The position numbers and the translations under genes are program-made. The notes below the pieces were generated by a model. That model worked only from the letters and a program-made list of their open reading frames with translations. It was not told the origin of the DNA and did no database searches. Positions 1-5,757 of a stretch of DNA of 10,922 bases are shown in pieces. Location: contig CAYPZI010000101.1 of NCBI GenBank assembly GCA_964415185.1, positions 1 to 10,922 of the forward strand, read 5' to 3'. Source of the DNA: CAYVBJ01 sp964415185 (GTDB lineage Bacteria; Bacteroidota; Rhodothermia; Balneolales; Balneolaceae). Numbering within the stretch: the stretch's first letter is position 1; each line of letters begins with the position of its first letter.

Positions 1-800
1 ACACCGAAAAGATGATCGGATATAAAAATAAAAGGCGTACTTGTTTCAGCCAGTTCAGTGTAGTTTACAACTCCCATCATAACCCATAAAAGTAAAACAT
101 AAATGGCAATACCGGTTATAAGAGTGATAAAAATTGCACGCGGAATATTTTTCGCAGGTTCAATGATCTCTTCTGCGGCAACGGTGATCAGATCAAACCC
201 GACATACGAAATGTAAATAAGCCCCATGGTTGGAATCAGCGGACCTAATCCCATAGGAGTAAACGGCTCAAGATTTGCAGGCTCAACCTGGAATGCCCCG
301 AGAACACCCACTCCAATCAAGATGATCAGCTCCACAATATTCATTACCGTGATAAATTTCAATGCTTCTGCCTGGCCAACAAAATTCGAAGCGGTAAACA
401 CGATTGTTGTGGCCACTACGACAGCAATGACGCTAACCTCAGGAAAAAAATATACTTTTATCGTGAGTGCAAAAATAACAGCATAGAGAGAACATGCCAG
501 GGTATTGCCGATCCAGAAAAACCAGCCGGTCAGGAAAGCCACCGGACGCGGCAAGGTGCGGCTTGTAAACGAATATCCGCCGCCCGCAATCGGAATAGCT
601 GCTCCGAGTTCACTGTAACTGAAGGCGGTAAAGAGCGTCAGCCCGCCCATGAACAGGTAAGCCAAAATACCCAGCGGGCCGGCAGACCCGGCAACTTCAC
701 TAGGAAGAGCAAAAATTCCTGGGCCCATCATTGCCCCGATACCGATCATCACCGCCATAAAAAGGCCGACATCGCGCTTGAAACCGGATTGTTCTGCCAT
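1..800 (-). CDS. APC-superfamily amino acid permease (N-terminal part, truncated by window edge)
   Basis: An open frame of 266 codons begins at the ATG at 798-800 and runs off the left edge without a stop. The product is an integral membrane protein. Its start, MAEQSGFKRDVGLFMAVMIG, leads into a first membrane segment with the APC-type substrate/cation loop (GIGAMMGPGIFALPSE, about residues 21-36). Further hydrophobic helices follow, with GAAIPIAGGGYSFTSR around residues 65-80 and a conserved YISYVGFDLITVAAEE stretch near residue 210. APC transporters usually exchange or take up amino acids or polyamines with about 12 helices; roughly seven or eight are visible. The substrate cannot be read from the sequence. 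The gene starts 37 bp after the stop of the upstream propeller lipoprotein on the same strand, so cotranscription is likely. No Shine-Dalgarno sequence is visible. Some related permeases carry a C-terminal universal-stress domain; that region lies outside the window. Confidence 0.88.
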   Translation of the reverse strand, partial: MAEQSGFKRDVGLFMAVMIGIGAMMGPGIFALPSEVAGSAGPLGILAYLFMGGLTLFTAFSYSELGAAIPIAGGGYSFTSRTLPRPVAFLTGWFFWIGNTLACSLYAVIFALTIKVYFFPEVSVIAVVVATTIVFTASNFVGQAEALKFITVMNIVELIILIGVGVLGAFQVEPANLEPFTPMGLGPLIPTMGLIYISYVGFDLITVAAEEIIEPAKNIPRAIFITLITGIAIYVLLLWVMMGVVNYTELAETSTPFIFISDHLFG

Positions 801-837
801 TTGAGTACGCGGGAAATTTGCTGTTTTTATTAAAAGA

Positions 838-1848
838 TTAATGCCTGCTATAAAAACGGAGTGTGGCTTCGTCATCCACATTTGCAAGAATATACAAATG
901 TTGTTCATCAGCGGCTAAATCCCTTGCAAATACATCGAGGCGGAGGCTTTCTTTGTACGTCCCGTTTTCTGCGTTGTACAGGTCTATAAATTTCCTGGAC
1001 GAGTCGCCGTTATGGTGAGGGATGAGGTAGAGTAAATTGCCATAAACGGCTAACTGCCTGGTCGAAAAGAGTGCATCATCACTGAATCCGAATGCGCGGA
1101 ACTGATCGGTGCTGCGGTTTTCGTAATTTCCGGTTGTATCGTAGTCATCGATTGTGCTGCGTGAAAAGAGTATGTCTCCATCCATATTGTATTTTCTGAT
1201 AAGGGATTCGGAATATCCTGCAACAAATATATTTCCATCCGCATATCGAAAGTAGCCTGTATATTTCATTGAGGATTCGATTCCCGGTTCCGGCGGGCCA
1301 AATCCACCCAGGCTGTCTCCTTCCGGGCTGTAAATCATAAACAGAAAGGGTTGCTGTATCGGTGAAAAACTGGTAACACGGTTATCATCCGTTAGCCTGA
1401 TATTTGTCGGATTAAATTTAACCGGCACATCTTGCAGGTGATTGCCATCCGTATCCAATACAACATAGCGTTTATTTGACTGGTCACCTACGACAATCCG
1501 TTCATTGTTCACGGCAAAGCCCTGGACTGAGAGTACCTCGCCGGGGCCTTTGCCCTCAGATAGCCGGAAAACCTGCACGTCCTGAGGATTTTTTTTACTT
1601 ACTTTGATCACGGCTTGTTCGGCAAAGTCAGTCAGAAACAGGTGGGTATCGTTGTGTTCGAGATTTCCGGGTCGAAACAATTCCATCTCTGAAAAGTTTA
1701 GAACATGATACGGTTCAGGTCCATCCCGAAACGTTCTTTCCGAACCCGGCTGTTTGTCGTGGTCAAAAAAACCGTTATAGATTCTTTCAGAATTATTTGA
1801 GCTGCAGCTAATCAAGATGAATAAAAAAAAGATAGAAAACCGGTGCAT
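838..1848 (-). CDS. 6-bladed beta-propeller lipoprotein
   Basis: A 336-residue protein. It starts with a short lipoprotein signal peptide, MHRFSIFFLFILISC, with a lipobox LISC and the lipidated Cys at residue 15, so it should be anchored in the outer or inner membrane facing the periplasm. The mature part consists of repeated beta-rich segments of about 40-50 residues. It includes a GKGPGEV motif near residue 100, of the kind (GRGPGEF-like) common in Bacteroidota 6-bladed beta-propeller lipoproteins (BF3164/NHL/TolB-like groups). Such proteins are abundant in Bacteroidota; most have no known function and are assumed to bind ligands or partner proteins. No catalytic motif is visible. The start is the ATG at 1846-1848, preceded by an A/T-rich leader without a Shine-Dalgarno sequence. 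The permease gene follows 37 bp downstream, suggesting a two-gene transcript. The family call is firm; the function is unknown. Confidence 0.85.
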   Translation of the reverse strand: MHRFSIFFLFILISCSSNNSERIYNGFFDHDKQPGSERTFRDGPEPYHVLNFSEMELFRPGNLEHNDTHLFLTDFAEQAVIKVSKKNPQDVQVFRLSEGKGPGEVLSVQGFAVNNERIVVGDQSNKRYVVLDTDGNHLQDVPVKFNPTNIRLTDDNRVTSFSPIQQPFLFMIYSPEGDSLGGFGPPEPGIESSMKYTGYFRYADGNIFVAGYSESLIRKYNMDGDILFSRSTIDDYDTTGNYENRSTDQFRAFGFSDDALFSTRQLAVYGNLLYLIPHHNGDSSRKFIDLYNAENGTYKESLRLDVFARDLAADEQHLYILANVDDEATLRFYSRH

Positions 1849-2119
1849 ATCAGTCAGGGTTTGGTTTGAGTTTTGTGTTTATTTGTCAGGGCTTAGTTGT
1901 TTGCTGATTTAGAAATATTGCCAATAAAATTTCTCCCGCAAATTACGCAGATTTTTAATGTGGAGTCATTTGAGGCATTGTCCGGGATATTAATTTGATT
2001 TAAATACTACGAAACCAAAAAGCAACAAGCATTTTTAACAAGCTTGGCCTGCTACATACTATGTACTTAATATTATAAGCAAATTACAGAACAAGAACCA
2101 CTCTGCCAATCATCAATGC
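1849..2119. other. intergenic region between GntR gene and propeller lipoprotein gene
   Basis: This 271-bp stretch contains no convincing reading frame. It is A/T-rich and should carry the promoter of the lipoprotein-permease pair and the 3' end of the regulator transcript; I could not identify either with confidence. Around 1933-1954 there is a short segment, CCCGCAAATTACGCAGATTT, resembling the degenerate CGCAGATTA-type intergenic repeats common in Bacteroidota. It is a single fragment and could be chance. Confidence 0.5.
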
Positions 2120-2971
2120 CTATTGGTCCCAAAGCTCGGAGCGGATCATTTCGGCACTTTTTTCCGAGAGAAGGAATTCAAGCCTGAGCCTGCGGTTTGA
2201 GGGTATTTTTTGTTCCACGAGCTTTGCACTGGCCGGGGTGTATAGAATCAGGTCGGTGTTCCGGACAAAGAGGGGGAGGGATTTGCCATAGGTTGCACCG
2301 GCTACAAATGAGCCTTCGAATTTCATCACCTGTTTCAGGTCGCCGATAATCTTGGGAATAGAATCTTCTTCTGAAGTGACCAGGCCGATGGCTTCGATGG
2401 AGGCCCGTTCCGCAATGGAGAGCAGGATATCGGGGTCGTAGCTGTAAACCACGGGCAGCACCCGGATCGAATCGGAGAGGTTACGGAACCGGCTGATCAG
2501 TTGTATGGGTATAAAGAGGGCGTCAAAGCGGACGGCTTCATCGTAGTCGGATACATGCAGAATCTTGCTTTTCACCCCGACCTGTTTTTTGATGGCATCC
2601 GAGAGCATGGTGCTCAATTCATACGTATCGCCGACTGCTGCGCAACTTTGGATCCGGTCGGGCCATTCCATGAAGCTGATCTGTTCCTCAAATATGGTTT
2701 CGATTTCCGATTCGTCCAGCCCGTAGCCGATCAGTTCTTCGAGAAGAAGCCGCATTTTTTCGGCCCCGGTTTCGAGGCGCTCACTTTTGTCGAGCGAAGT
2801 ATTTTGTTTTATCACAACAAAACCACGGCCTTTTTCTCCGCTGATGAGCCCTTCATCTTCCAGGAAATGATATGCTTTTCGAACCGTGTGAAAACTGGCT
2901 TTTAACTGTGTACCGAGCTCTCTTGTAGAAGGCAGCAATTCACCCACCTGGAACTGCTTGGTGGCAATCAT
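2120..2971 (-). CDS. GntR-family transcriptional regulator with large unassigned C-terminal domain
   Basis: The ATG at 2969-2971 gives 283 residues, but this cuts off the first helix of the winged helix-turn-helix. Upstream codons in the same frame continue as KHIADRIRL directly before MIATKQFQVGELLPSTREL, exactly as expected for GntR helix 1, and stay open back to a TAG at 3074-3076. The DNA-binding domain then shows LLPSTRELGTQLKASFHTVR (recognition helix) and LEDEGLISGEKGRGFVV (wing). No in-frame ATG, GTG or TTG lies upstream; the true start is probably near 3040 and may be non-canonical or hidden by an indel. The remaining ~200 residues do not look like FadR, HutC or MocR effector domains. 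Alternating beta strands and helices (VGDTYELSTMLSDAI, RVLPVVYSYDP, IEAIGLVTSEED, SFVAGATYGKSLPLF) suggest a periplasmic-binding-protein-like or other alpha/beta ligand-sensing fold; this is inference. Its targets are unknown. Confidence 0.82.
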   Translation of the reverse strand: MIATKQFQVGELLPSTRELGTQLKASFHTVRKAYHFLEDEGLISGEKGRGFVVIKQNTSLDKSERLETGAEKMRLLLEELIGYGLDESEIETIFEEQISFMEWPDRIQSCAAVGDTYELSTMLSDAIKKQVGVKSKILHVSDYDEAVRFDALFIPIQLISRFRNLSDSIRVLPVVYSYDPDILLSIAERASIEAIGLVTSEEDSIPKIIGDLKQVMKFEGSFVAGATYGKSLPLFVRNTDLILYTPASAKLVEQKIPSNRRLRLEFLLSEKSAEMIRSELWDQ

Positions 2972-3173
2972 CAGGCGGATGCGGTCGGCTATGTGTTTGG
3001 CTGAGTTTTTGATGTTGGAAATTCCGGGTTTTATTGTGATAAAGGAACATAAAAAGAAAAGAGAAATTAGTTTCTAAAGCAATAAGACTGTCGGGATAAT
3101 GGGGGATCCCGCTGCCCTTTTTCTTATTCGTAACTTTTTTTTTACTCTGAAGTTATTCTGAAATCTTGAGAGG

Positions 3174-3261
3174 TTCACGCAGAGGGCGCAAAGAGAAAAA
3201 CCGCAGAGGGCGCGGAGAATGCTTCGCGATTTTGGCGCATCTCGTGCATTCTTTGCGTGAA
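3174..3261 (+). repeat. GC-rich intergenic repeat unit, copy 1
   Basis: This unit is bounded by short inverted ends, TTCACGCA at 3174-3181 and TGCGTGAA at 3254-3261. Inside are two direct copies of the 11-mer GCAGAGGGCGC (3179-3189 and 3203-3213). The composition differs sharply from the surrounding A/T-rich sequence. It matches the general style of dispersed CGCAGAG-type intergenic repeats seen in many Bacteroidota and environmental genomes. Mobility or transcription is not shown. Confidence 0.6.
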
Positions 3262-3280
3262 AAACAGGACACATTTTTTT

Positions 3281-3388
3281 GCAAAGCGCGGCGCATAAAT
3301 TCACAGACATAACCACGCTTTTTCAGCGCCGCGAAGGAATGGGTGTAAACTGCGCCCCCTGCGCCTTCTCCGCGTTCCCGGCGTGAAA
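3281..3388 (-). repeat. GC-rich intergenic repeat unit, copy 2 (inverted relative to copy 1)
   Basis: Read on the minus strand, this stretch begins TTTCACGCCGGGAACGCGGAG and contains GCAGGGGGCGC (complement of 3352-3362), one mismatch from the 11-mer found twice in copy 1. It therefore looks like a diverged copy in opposite orientation. It also contains a perfect 8-bp inverted repeat, CGCGGCGC at 3287-3294 and GCGCCGCG at 3326-3333, separated by 32 nt. That could form a hairpin downstream of the amidase stop, although no T-run follows it. Confidence 0.5.
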
Positions 3389-3442
3389 CAATAGATCATG
3401 AACTTAAAATAAAGACTACTGATCGTTAAAGAGCTAAACCAA

Positions 3443-5005
3443 TCACTCAAACTCCGGCACAATCCTCGCCTTGGTTCCCTGTTCGAAGGCATACGCAATT
3501 TCAAGCAGTACCGGTTCACTCCACGCCCTTCCGAAGATGGATAACCCGACCGGGAGCCCGTCAATATTGCCCATGGGTACGGTAATAATCGGGTAACCGG
3601 CCCTGGCTGAGGGTGAGCTGGACCCCAGGGAAAAATTGTCGCCGAGTGTAAGATCGGTTTTCCATGCCGGGGATCCTGTCGGCGAGATGATGGCATCCAG
3701 CCCGTGCTCGTCCATCACCCTGTCAATCCCTTCCTCTCTGCTCTGTTTCAGCATATTGGCAAGTGCGTTTTGGTATTCTTCAGAATCGAGCCCTCCTTTT
3801 TCGGCAGCCCTGAAAATGAGGTCACGGTCAAACTTTTCGGTTTCAACCGGGTTTTGGCGGATATTCTCCGCAAGATCTTCTATGCTTTTTACCGGCGCAT
3901 CCGGCCCGAGAGATTCAAAATATTCGTTAAGCCCGTCTTTAAATTCATATAGCAATACCTGGAATGCATCACCTCCGATATTTTGCTGAGAGATTTGGTC
4001 TATCTCAACAATTTCAGCCCCGTTGTCCTCAAAAAACCGGATGGTTTCATTCATCAGCGTATCCACCCTGAAATGGTTGCCCATTGGTGCGGTGTAAAAG
4101 CCGATTTTCTTCCCCTGAAGCCCGTCAGCATTCAAAAATTGCGTGTAATCTTCATGACGGTTCCCTTCGCTTGCGGCTGTTTTTTCATCAGCAGGATCCA
4201 CACCTGCTACAGCCCCGAGAACGATTGCAGCATCGGTTACGGATCTTGCCATAGGCCCTGCGCTGTCGGTGGTATAGCTGATGGGTACGATCCCGTCACG
4301 GCTCCAAAGCCCGATAGTTGGTTTCATGCCTACAATACCGTTGGCATTCGAGGGACAGACAACCGAGCCGTTGGTTTCCGTGCCTATGGCCACAGCCGTC
4401 AGGTTTGCCGAAACAGACACGCCCGAACCGGCGCTGGAACCGCACGGATTCCGGGAGGTATCGTATGGGTTGTGTGTTTGTCCGCCGTGGCCGCTCCACC
4501 CGCTGGAACTGAAGCTGCTGTGAAAATTGGCCCACTCGCTTAAATTGGCTTTACCAAAAATTATGGCACCGGCATCTCTCATTTTTTGTACGATAAAACT
4601 GTCATCCGGCGGATTCGAGTCAGCCAAAAAACGGGAACCTGCTGTCGTCTGCATTTTGTCGCCCGTGTCGATATTGTCTTTCAAAATGATTGGAATACCG
4701 TGAAGGGCCCCTCTCGGGTTTCCGTTTTGAAGCTCAGAATCGAGTTCATCGGCAATTTGCAGGGCATCGGGATTGGTTTGAAGGATCGCATTCAGGGCCG
4801 GCCCGTTTTTGTCGATGTTTTCGATCCGCTCCAGGTAGGCCTCAACCACCTGCCGGATGGTAAAATCACCTTTTTCATATCCGGCTTTTAATTCATTAAT
4901 GGTGATTTCCTCAAGCCCGAGTTGCTCATAGGCGCTTTCGGTTTCTGTTTGAACCGTGCATGATAATGTGATGAGAAGAAAAGGGAAGAGGTATAGTTTT
5001 TTCAT
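3443..5005 (-). CDS. amidase-signature family lipoprotein (exported amidase)
   Basis: A 520-residue serine amidase of the amidase-signature superfamily, which hydrolyses carboxamide bonds with a Ser-cisSer-Lys triad. The triad can be read directly: Lys109 in ILKDNIDT, cis-Ser190 in CGSSAGSG, and nucleophile Ser214 in GTETNGSVVCPS. The 24-residue spacing between the two serines equals that in fatty acid amide hydrolase. The N-terminus MKKLYLFPFLLITLSC is a lipoprotein signal with Cys16 as lipidation site, so the enzyme should act in the periplasm. It is therefore not the GatA subunit of the aminoacyl-tRNA amidotransferase, which is cytoplasmic; no gatB or gatC lies nearby. The substrate is unknown. 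The length fits the stand-alone amidases of about 480-540 residues, and the C-terminal core (GYPIITVPMG, LPVGLSIFGRAW) is intact. The gene is 76 bp downstream of the small TM2-like gene on the same strand. Confidence 0.92.
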   Translation of the reverse strand: MKKLYLFPFLLITLSCTVQTETESAYEQLGLEEITINELKAGYEKGDFTIRQVVEAYLERIENIDKNGPALNAILQTNPDALQIADELDSELQNGNPRGALHGIPIILKDNIDTGDKMQTTAGSRFLADSNPPDDSFIVQKMRDAGAIIFGKANLSEWANFHSSFSSSGWSGHGGQTHNPYDTSRNPCGSSAGSGVSVSANLTAVAIGTETNGSVVCPSNANGIVGMKPTIGLWSRDGIVPISYTTDSAGPMARSVTDAAIVLGAVAGVDPADEKTAASEGNRHEDYTQFLNADGLQGKKIGFYTAPMGNHFRVDTLMNETIRFFEDNGAEIVEIDQISQQNIGGDAFQVLLYEFKDGLNEYFESLGPDAPVKSIEDLAENIRQNPVETEKFDRDLIFRAAEKGGLDSEEYQNALANMLKQSREEGIDRVMDEHGLDAIISPTGSPAWKTDLTLGDNFSLGSSSPSARAGYPIITVPMGNIDGLPVGLSIFGRAWSEPVLLEIAYAFEQGTKARIVPEFE

Positions 5006-5081
5006 TTTTACATTTGATTGGTTTGGATAACAGAGATATCGTTAGTTCAGAATTTTATAAGATATGGCTGGATTTTGTTCT

Positions 5082-5279
5082 TCAGTGCTTAAATCTGGCG
5101 GCATCCAGAACCGACCAGAGATGGATGATCCAGCCGAATAAGAAAAACCACAGCGCACTTGCCAGTACAAACATGATAATTGCCATGAGAAGGCGCCCTT
5201 GCAGAAGCTGACCCAATCCGGGTATAAATAAACTGCATAAAGCTGCAATAACATTTCCGCCTGAACCTTGACCTGCCAT
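5082..5279 (-). CDS. small TM2-like two-helix membrane protein
   Basis: A 65-residue protein with two predicted membrane segments (about residues 9-25 and 30-52), joined by a short turn carrying PGLGQLLQGR (residues 20-29). This matches the P-G-x-G-Q-x-x-x-G pattern of TM2-domain and related small integral membrane proteins. After the second helix comes a conserved-looking polar tail, SVLDAARFKH. The glycine-rich start MAGQGSGGN resembles the cytoplasmic N-tail of such proteins. The molecular function of this family in bacteria is not established. The gene is followed 76 bp later by the amidase on the same strand, and its start lies 62 bp from the divergent start of the zinc-ribbon gene. The 62-bp spacer should therefore contain both promoters. 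I chose the ATG at 5277-5279 because it leaves a short polar N-tail before the first helix. A longer overlapping frame upstream has no family resemblance. Confidence 0.75.
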   Translation of the reverse strand: MAGQGSGGNVIAALCSLFIPGLGQLLQGRLLMAIIMFVLASALWFFLFGWIIHLWSVLDAARFKH

Positions 5280-5341
5280 AATGAAATTATTTTATTAGTG
5301 TTTAAATTAGTGACAGGTATAGTATCAAAACATTCTGAATT

Positions 5342-5497
5342 ATGAAAAAAATAGAATGCCCTTCCTGCGCTGTAGAAGTTGAGGCAGGACAGGACGAGTG
5401 CCCCATTTGCGGTTATGAATTTCCCAAACAGAAAAAAAGTGTACAAATCGCCGCCTGGATTATGATTTTGCTGGTAATCCTGTGGCTGGTTTTTTAG
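5342..5497 (+). CDS. 51-residue zinc-ribbon plus transmembrane protein
   Basis: The ATG at 5342 opens a 51-codon frame ending at TAG 5495-5497. The product starts MKKIECPSCAVEVEAGQDEC and carries two CxxC knuckles, Cys6/Cys9 and Cys20/Cys23 (CPSC and CPIC), followed by GYEF. This is the pattern of a short zinc ribbon (zinc-ribbon/double-zinc-ribbon type). A lysine-rich linker, KQKKS, leads into a single C-terminal hydrophobic helix of about 16 residues (AAWIMILLVILWLVF). The topology suggests a tail-anchored protein with the ribbon in the cytoplasm. Such tiny proteins are often missed by gene callers. Its divergent neighbour is the TM2-like protein, and zinc ribbons and TM2 domains also occur fused in single proteins, so the two may act together; this is inference. 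No Shine-Dalgarno sequence is visible. Function unknown. Confidence 0.75.
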   Translation: MKKIECPSCAVEVEAGQDECPICGYEFPKQKKSVQIAAWIMILLVILWLVF

Positions 5498-5511
5498 GGC
5501 AGTATTTAGAA

Positions 5512-5566
5512 ATTCATCGGATGACTGAAGATGCGCAAGAACCAGGGGCTACAAGCGAACGAGTCA
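5512..5566. repeat. 55-bp direct repeat, left copy, abutting the assembly gap
   Basis: These 55 bases are identical to 5667-5721 on the other side of the N run. The copy begins with the 15-base arm ATTCATCGGATGACT and stops 10 bases short of completing the right arm that the second copy has. A repeat of exactly 55 bases ending exactly at the gap matches the contig-end overlap produced by a k=55 de Bruijn assembler. It may therefore be the same genomic copy printed twice. Confidence 0.9.
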
Positions 5567-5666
5567 NNNNNNNNNNNNNNNNNNNNNNNNNNNNNNNNNN
5601 NNNNNNNNNNNNNNNNNNNNNNNNNNNNNNNNNNNNNNNNNNNNNNNNNNNNNNNNNNNNNNNNNN
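5567..5666. other. assembly gap of exactly 100 N
   Basis: The run of 100 Ns is the conventional placeholder for a scaffold join of unknown length, not a measured distance. Any reading frame crossing it is meaningless. No gene is evident on either side up to the gap apart from those listed. Confidence 0.98.
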
Positions 5667-5731
5667 ATTCATCGGATGACTGAAGATGCGCAAGAACCAG
5701 GGGCTACAAGCGAACGAGTCATCCGATGAAT
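5667..5731. repeat. 65-bp element with perfect 15-bp inverted ends
   Basis: The element starts ATTCATCGGATGACT and ends with its exact reverse complement AGTCATCCGATGAAT. The arms enclose a 35-base core (5682-5716) containing GCGC near one side and GCG near the other. As RNA or single-stranded DNA it could fold into a 15-bp stem with a large loop. It lies between the zinc-ribbon gene and the convergent pntB gene, where terminators and REP-like elements often sit. No T-run follows the stem, so a classic intrinsic terminator is unlikely. A dispersed REP/MITE-like repeat is the alternative. Confidence 0.8.
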
Positions 5732-5757
5732 GTGATTATAAACAGTTCATCACATAA

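Larger units (their letters stand above)
3051..3442. other. gene-free region with GC-rich repeat units between amidase and GntR gene
   Basis: About 390 bp separate the amidase stop from the regulator. Open frames here translate to low-complexity text such as LRALCGFSLCALCV, a typical by-product of CGCAGAGG-type intergenic repeats, so I do not call them genes. The GC-rich blocks (3174-3261 and about 3281-3388) sit in A/T-rich flanks and are listed separately. The promoter of the regulator should lie between about 3050 and 3170, but no clear promoter was recognised. Confidence 0.6.

Noticed and set aside
226..486. 86-codon plus-strand frame opposite the permease
   Set aside because: It is an antisense shadow of a continuous 266-codon APC permease frame and has no motifs.
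2501..2905. 134-codon plus-strand frame opposite the GntR gene
   Set aside because: It is an antisense shadow of the regulator, whose winged-helix motif is unmistakable.
3074..3696. Minus-strand open frames (80 and 131 codons) in and beside the amidase 3' region
   Set aside because: The translation is repeat-derived (LCALCV-type) or out of frame with the well-supported amidase. No domain or signal is recognisable.
5042..5446. 134-codon minus-strand frame overlapping the TM2-like gene
   Set aside because: It overlaps both the TM2-like and zinc-ribbon genes, which have clear motifs, in another frame or strand, and shows no motif of its own.
5482..5679. Plus-strand open frame running through the N gap
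   Set aside because: It exists only because Ns are read as unknown residues, and it overlaps the end of the zinc-ribbon gene in another frame.
5667..5731. Integron attC site
   Set aside because: The length and hairpin shape fit loosely, but the ends lack the RYYYAAC/GTTRRRY core sites, and no integrase or cassette array is present.
5512..5731. CRISPR repeats
   Set aside because: Only two copies are visible, both at the assembly gap. The 55-bp length and 15-bp perfect arms are atypical, and there is no cas gene or spacer series.
5667..5757. Intrinsic terminator for pntB and the zinc-ribbon gene
   Set aside because: The stem is long with a 35-base loop, and neither strand has a T-run after it. 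A termination role remains possible but is not supported.
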